NCBI GenBank assembly: GCA_016841725.1
Contig: JAENYP010000002.1
Location: 156,767 to 220,766, forward strand
Reading direction: 5' to 3'
DNA: 64,000 bases
From: Thermincola carboxydiphila
GTDB taxonomy: Bacteria; Bacillota; Thermincolia; Thermincolales; UBA2595
In this document: positions 59,796 to 64,000 of the stretch, in pieces
Position numbering within the stretch: the first letter of the stretch is position 1
Layout of the letters: each line of letters starts with the position of its first letter
Program-made: the position numbers and the translations under genes
Notes under the pieces: model-generated
Told to the model about the DNA's origin: nothing
Database searches by the model: none
Seen by the model: the letters and a program-made list of their open reading frames with translations, nothing else

Positions 59796-61055
59796 TTATT
59801 CATCCTTATCTTTTTTGTTATTTTCAAGATGCTTCTTATTATTTTCATGGTCATTCATGGTTTCTTTTTTAAGCCCAAAGAAGTTGGCAAATTCAGTCTT
59901 CCTCAATTCACCCAGTTTACTGGTGACACCCTTGATGCTTCCGGTACTGACAAACAGGAATATTGCCCCTGCTGCAAGTACTATCCCGACTATCCAGCCC
60001 AGAGTCGACCAGGCACTGCCCGACTGCCCGGGTGTCTCACCGGGGGTGGTTATCCCACCTGCCCCGCCCCCTTCACCGGCAGGTTTCAGATTCAGGATGT
60101 TGGGAAATGCATCTGCAAACAAGGCCGCTCCATCCTCAGCGCTTTCCCGTTTATTGGTATGGGTTCCTACTTCAAGTAATATTGCTCTTGGGCCCAGGTC
60201 CTGATTGTAGTTCCCCTTACCGATGAATATCCCCTTAATGAGCCCTGGCTTATGTTTATCCATATATGCCTTGATATCTTTGGCAAACTGCAGGTTGGTG
60301 GACATCTTGGGGTTTTGTCTTCCTATAACCATCCTGATTTTGGTGACATCCTCACCCTCTACAGTTTCTTCATAGAATTCAGGGTCAGGAATCCCGTCTC
60401 TGTGGATATCGAGCAGAGCAACAGGACTGTCTTTGAGAAGCCTGACAGCGGTCTTCCTCGACCTATGGTAAGCATTGGCATCATGCGGCTCATGGGGTGT
60501 CTTATCGTCAGAAACCGTTATCCCCTTAGCCTTCAGTTTGTCGGCCAGGCTGCTGCCGACTTTTAGTATCCCTCCCTCGGCGGGCTTGCTTTCTGTTCCG
60601 TCAGTGGGAACATAGGATTCATCAGTGTGGGAATGGTAAATAGCTATCTGGGCCTTCCCGTTATTCCCGGTGCCGCTAAGCCCTGCAGCAGGAGCTGTAT
60701 CCCATTCGTCTTTATAGACGATGTCAGAAGCCACCCCCGTCTTTTTGGCAAAGGCCTGGTCACCCTTGACTTTAGTTATTCTATACTGTTCATTGTTTTC
60801 ATTAATAAATTCATCTCCGACATATACTACCCTTCCGGTCATATCCACAACTGCTCCGGTCTCTTCATCAACTACGGTTATAGACTCCCCGGCCTTGAGT
60901 TCCTGTTCAAAACCGCCGGAAGCGAACCTGTCCAGAAAAGGTATCGTTGATGATTGTTCCACTGCGGGAATTAACCTTACCAGGGGAACTGACATTAACC
61001 CGAGCCCGAATACCATTATTATGATACCGAAAATCAGCTGTGACTTTCTATTCAT
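59796..61055 (-). CDS. spoIIP: stage II sporulation protein P (SpoIIP) amidase
   Basis: SpoIIP cleaves peptidoglycan stem peptides and strands during engulfment. The 419 residues begin with a membrane anchor (LIFGIIIMVFGLGLMSVPLV). The amidase domain has IAIYHSHTDESYVPTDG near residue 172 (metal His and Glu), DIHRDGIP near 245 and LLEVGTHTNKRESAEDGA near 338. An unusual second membrane span (GWIVGIVLAAGAIFLFV, near 383) and a charged Asn/Lys tail follow. The ATG at 61055 overlaps the end of the DUF1614 gene and has GAGGCGGG upstream; longer frames run inside that gene's repeats. Confidence 0.92.
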   Translation of the reverse strand: MNRKSQLIFGIIIMVFGLGLMSVPLVRLIPAVEQSSTIPFLDRFASGGFEQELKAGESITVVDEETGAVVDMTGRVVYVGDEFINENNEQYRITKVKGDQAFAKKTGVASDIVYKDEWDTAPAAGLSGTGNNGKAQIAIYHSHTDESYVPTDGTESKPAEGGILKVGSSLADKLKAKGITVSDDKTPHEPHDANAYHRSRKTAVRLLKDSPVALLDIHRDGIPDPEFYEETVEGEDVTKIRMVIGRQNPKMSTNLQFAKDIKAYMDKHKPGLIKGIFIGKGNYNQDLGPRAILLEVGTHTNKRESAEDGAALFADAFPNILNLKPAGEGGGAGGITTPGETPGQSGSAWSTLGWIVGIVLAAGAIFLFVSTGSIKGVTSKLGELRKTEFANFFGLKKETMNDHENNKKHLENNKKDKDE

Positions 61056-61842
61056 TAGAATCACCCGCCTCTTTTTTCTTTGGACAGGAATCCTGCATAT
61101 CCGTTTTCTCTTTAATGCCACTGTCTTTAATGCCACTGTCTTTAATGCCCATAGTACTGGCATATTCGGCGTTCTCTAGATTACTCAGGAGTTTGGGGTC
61201 CCGACCACGGCTGGCCGGCCCGCCCTGAAGCCTTTCTCTGGACTCTCCGATAATTTCAGCCAACAGCACGGCAATAATCCCTGCCAGGACGATAGAGTCA
61301 AAGGCCCCGGCTCCTCCAATAGCTATTCTTCCCGGGGTGCCTGTGGTCAGCAGGTAAACCCAGTTAAAGACATCCAAAAGAAGTACCCCTAATGTGGCGG
61401 CAATAAATGCAGACCTCCGGGATCTTCCTGCGATATATGCCACCAGCCCCCCTACAATCGGGTACATCCATATGGGGTCCAGCCTGTCAAAAGGGCCTCC
61501 CGGATTTCCCAGCATCAGAACAGACCCTATGTAATAAATGACAACTCCGGTGACCCCGGTTGCAATCAGAGTCCGGAACCATTCCTTCTTGGTTCCTGCT
61601 CTTGTCAATACATATATTGCCAGTCCAATAGGGATAAGTCCGCCACCAACATTTACAGATGCATCGATTCGGCCAAAAGCGATGGGAATATCTATAAAAC
61701 TTCCCACAACCATGGCGGCCAAAATCCCCAAGGCAGCTTTATCAGATATTCTAAGACGGTCCAGAATCCTATGTGCAAGGCCAAAATAAACCAGCACTGA
61801 TACAATAATAAGAGCAATTATTCCCAATGGAAACCTGGTCAT
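61048..61842 (-). CDS. DUF1614 membrane protein
   Basis: The 264 residues have about seven spans and match DUF1614 (GSFIDIPI near residue 48, NVGGGLIPIGLAIYVL near 63, IGGAGAFDSIVLAGIIAVLLA near 174). The family has no known role and is common next to spoIIP-type genes in this group. The C-terminal tail carries GIKDS repeats. AAAGGAGAG precedes the ATG at 61842. It overlaps spoIIP by eight bases, indicating coupling. Confidence 0.87.
   Translation of the reverse strand: MTRFPLGIIALIIVSVLVYFGLAHRILDRLRISDKAALGILAAMVVGSFIDIPIAFGRIDASVNVGGGLIPIGLAIYVLTRAGTKKEWFRTLIATGVTGVVIYYIGSVLMLGNPGGPFDRLDPIWMYPIVGGLVAYIAGRSRRSAFIAATLGVLLLDVFNWVYLLTTGTPGRIAIGGAGAFDSIVLAGIIAVLLAEIIGESRERLQGGPASRGRDPKLLSNLENAEYASTMGIKDSGIKDSGIKEKTDMQDSCPKKKEAGDSNE
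61111..61149 (-). repeat. 15-bp tandem repeat in the DUF1614 gene
   Basis: TTTAATGCCACTGTC occurs twice (61111-61125, 61126-61140), with a partial third copy, and encodes GIKDS repeats in the soluble tail. Confidence 0.9.
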
Positions 61843-61962
61843 AGAAACTCTCCTTTCAAAAATATGTTTGTAATGGATGCATACTCTAGAGTTCCCTGCT
61901 CCATTGGGATTTATACAAAATCTCTCAAAGTGCGGGCTATTTTGTCCAGACATTTCCCGCTA

Positions 61963-63024
61963 TCAGACCGACCATGGCCGACAGGAAAAACTGCGGGTTT
62001 CTATGCCTCGCTCAGCTAGCCATTCCCGGGTCTTTCCTGAAATAACAGCAGGCACTTTATTCATCTCCCGGGGGCTCTTGACCCCCAGCATTAAAAGCAC
62101 TTTTTTTAAATCAGCCTTCATGTTTTCAATCCTCCTGATGAGCCCATCTGTATTGCTCTCAAAAAGCGTTTTCAGGTAAGCCCCCGCGATGCCTGCGGCA
62201 TTTGCTCCCAACGCCAGAGCCTTGGCAGCATCAAGACCACTGGCCAACCCTCCGGTGGCCATGATCGTTGTGGCCAGATTAGAACTCTCAATTTCTATCA
62301 GGCTGGCAGCAGTGGTGATTCCCCAGGTCTCCAGAGCCCTTTGCCTGCCGTCATTTCTGATACACTCAATTGAAATAAAATTTGTCCCCCCTCTGCCGCC
62401 AACATCAAAGTGCTCCACACCGATATCATGCAGTCTTCGGGCGACTTCCCGGCTGATTCCAAAACCAACCTCTTTTATTATTACCGGGACAGGGCAAATG
62501 TTAACAAGCCTGGAGATATTGGCAGTCCAACCCCGGAAATCCCGGTCACCGTCTTTCATTACTGCCTCCTGGGGCACATTGAGGTACACCTGAAGCGCGT
62601 CAGCATTTATCATTTCAACTGCTCTCAAGGCATCCTCCGGGCGAAGATTGGCACCAACATTGGCCAGCACCATCCCACCGGGATTTATTTTCCTTACTAT
62701 CCGGAATGATTTTTCAGCCTCAGGCCGCTCCAGGGCAACAGACTGGGAACCGACAGCCATAGCAAGTCCGGTCTCTCTTGCGGCGATTGCAAATGCTTCA
62801 TTGATCTTGGCCGGTACCGACCCTCCGCCGGTAATGGCATTAATAACTATCGGAGCCGATATCTGTCTGCCCAGCAGCATTGTATCCAGAGTAACCTCGT
62901 TTTCCGAAATTTCAGGCAGAGCATTGTGAACCAGGGTGATATCCCCGAATCCGGATACCTGAGGTTGGGGTTCCAGTTTCAGGGCTGATAAAATATGTTC
63001 ATCTTTTCTGGTTATTCTAGACAT
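61963..63024 (-). CDS. fni: isopentenyl-diphosphate delta-isomerase, type 2 (FMN)
   Basis: Fni interconverts IPP and DMAPP using reduced FMN. The 353 residues show RKDEHI near residue 6, INAITGGG near 61, AVGSQSVALERPE near 92, QVYLNVPQE near 145 and GGRGGTNFISIE near 213, plus the FMN phosphate loop GGLASGLDAAKALALGANAAG near 260. The ATG at 63024 has GTGGGGA upstream; a GTG at 63036 is that same site. In Bacillus it lies in the same region as der and gpsA. Confidence 0.95.
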   Translation of the reverse strand: MSRITRKDEHILSALKLEPQPQVSGFGDITLVHNALPEISENEVTLDTMLLGRQISAPIVINAITGGGSVPAKINEAFAIAARETGLAMAVGSQSVALERPEAEKSFRIVRKINPGGMVLANVGANLRPEDALRAVEMINADALQVYLNVPQEAVMKDGDRDFRGWTANISRLVNICPVPVIIKEVGFGISREVARRLHDIGVEHFDVGGRGGTNFISIECIRNDGRQRALETWGITTAASLIEIESSNLATTIMATGGLASGLDAAKALALGANAAGIAGAYLKTLFESNTDGLIRRIENMKADLKKVLLMLGVKSPREMNKVPAVISGKTREWLAERGIETRSFSCRPWSV

Positions 63025-63218
63025 CAGATTCCCCACTTTTTTATTAGCTTTTTACGAATCAGGGTTAATTATCCTCGAAAGCACAAAAAAACTACCTGTT
63101 TGGTCTGGTCAGGTAATCTTTTCCCGAAACAAAAATATATTGATTATAGGCTCTCGGAAATGACCGGGATAAAACACAGTCATTTGCAGATCAAAAGATT
63201 AAATGGGGAGTTGTGCCA

Positions 63219-64000
63219 ATGCCGTCACATATCAGGGATACCTGGAAAGTTGCCACAACCTTTATCGGTACAATCGTGGGGGCAGGCTTTGCATCAGGAC
63301 AGGAAATCCTGAAGTTCTTCGGCCATTTCGGGCTGCCAGGGGTTATCGGTATTTTAATGAGCTGTATCATCTTCTGTGCCGGGGGAACCCTCATCATGAT
63401 ACTGGGCCATAAGCTGAAGGCCTGCTCATTCGGTGATGTGGTAACATATGTCTGTGGCAGCAGGCTGGGACGTGTGGTTGACCTTGTTCTCGGGGTGTTT
63501 CTTTTCGGCAGTCTCAGTGTAATGCTGGCCGGTTCCGGAGCAGTACTTTGCCAGCAGTGGGACTTGCCATACTGGCTGGGAACACTGGTGACCCTGTTAA
63601 TCTCACTGGCTATCGTCCTCTCTGGAATCAGGGGAATTATAAATGCCAACTCAGTAGTTGTTCCCTTAATGATTACTATATGTCTTCTGGCCATTGTTCC
63701 GGCCATATCCGGCGACAGGCTTCTGGCCATCTGTTCGGATTTCCGTCCTGTCTCCAGAGGAGCTTCCAGCCTCTGGTATGTCTCGGCCCTGCTTTATGCT
63801 GCCTATAATCTGACCCTCGGTGTATCTGTCCTGGCCCCCCTGGGGAATGAAATAAAAGACCGCCGTTCCCTTATCTACGGCGGTGTCGTTGGCGGTCTTG
63901 GACTTGGTGGGCTGGCTATGCTGATTAATCTTGCCATCCTCAGCCACTACCCGGATTCAGCCGGTTACGAAATCCCCAGCCTCTTTATAGCCGGGTCAAT
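63219..64000 (+). CDS. YkvI-family membrane transporter, N-terminal part (cut by window edge)
   Basis: The 260 visible residues begin MPSHIRDTWKVATTFIGTIVG and have the AGFASGQE motif (residues about 22-30) that marks the YkvI/LeuT-like group. Eight or so membrane spans follow, and SALLYAAYNLTLGVSVLAPLG near 187 is also typical. GGGGAG precedes the ATG. The substrate is unknown. The gene runs off the window end without a stop. Confidence 0.88.
   Translation, partial: MPSHIRDTWKVATTFIGTIVGAGFASGQEILKFFGHFGLPGVIGILMSCIIFCAGGTLIMILGHKLKACSFGDVVTYVCGSRLGRVVDLVLGVFLFGSLSVMLAGSGAVLCQQWDLPYWLGTLVTLLISLAIVLSGIRGIINANSVVVPLMITICLLAIVPAISGDRLLAICSDFRPVSRGASSLWYVSALLYAAYNLTLGVSVLAPLGNEIKDRRSLIYGGVVGGLGLGGLAMLINLAILSHYPDSAGYEIPSLFIAGS

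Overview
The window reads as chromosomal DNA of an anaerobic, spore-forming Firmicute of the Peptococcaceae/Desulfotomaculum type. Spore genes are scattered throughout: ylbJ, the germination protease gpr beside two alpha/beta-type SASP genes, spoIVA, a spoIIP-like amidase, and the YIEGIA and DUF3189 families. An [FeFe] hydrogenase, a corrinoid/Fe-S reductive-dehalogenase-like protein and a phosphate acetyltransferase point to anaerobic life. Most genes have strong AGGAGG-type ribosome sites, and GTG or TTG starts are common. The species cannot be named from the sequence alone. There is no rRNA, CRISPR array, transposase or phage structural gene; there is one tRNA (Pro, GGG).

Layout. 1-5.4 kb: pta (cut by the window edge), tmcAL, ylbJ, a coiled-coil protein, coaD, rsmD. 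5.5-8.2 kb: pstS-pstC-pstA with a PhoP-type box and promoter but no pstB. 8.2-18 kb: accessory genes, namely a degenerate ROK protein, an RdhA-like Fe-S protein, DUF458, a glycosyltransferase/nucleotide-sugar-dehydrogenase fusion, gpr, two SASPs, a repeat-containing small protein, [FeFe] hydrogenase and an ASCH-like protein. 18-24.7 kb: housekeeping block recG, degV (FakB-like), yloV (FakA-like), asp23, DUF1858, rpmB, hslO. 24.7-30.1 kb: two paralogous membrane proteins with alkaline-phosphatase-like ectodomains around an L,D-transpeptidase. 30.3-33.3 kb: signalling genes (HDOD, Cys-rich mini-protein, HD-GYP) around tRNA-Pro. 33.4-36.1 kb: ACT regulator, hom, thrB. 36.4-40.9 kb: a BASS/Acr3-like permease under a CsoR-like operator, then oppABC without ATPases. 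41.1-44.7 kb: spoIVA and typA. 44.8-51 kb: a five-gene GDP-mannose/mannoside operon (GH130, GT4, (alpha/alpha)6 protein, manC, phosphomannomutase). 51-53 kb: a self-contained AT-rich two-gene unit (HTH plus EVE-like; GreA-C-like plus TPR). 53-63 kb: gpsA, plsY, der, DUF512 radical SAM, two DUF3189, YIEGIA pair, spoIIP, DUF1614, fni. 63.2 kb to the end: start of a ykvI-like transporter.

The most unusual items are: a three-copy family of palindromic elements in 3' regions (near 10.2, 27.2 and 36.35 kb), one capped by a GNRA tetraloop; the HTH-EVE/GreA-TPR unit and mannoside operon sitting where der-gpsA-spoIVA are usually adjacent; the paired phosphatase-like membrane proteins that lack the usual DH metal motif; an open-reading-frame fusion that keeps a ribosome site and GTG at its junction; a GH130 gene whose only well-placed start is ATT; Spo0A-box clusters upstream of signalling genes; and two ABC importers with no ATPase gene nearby.
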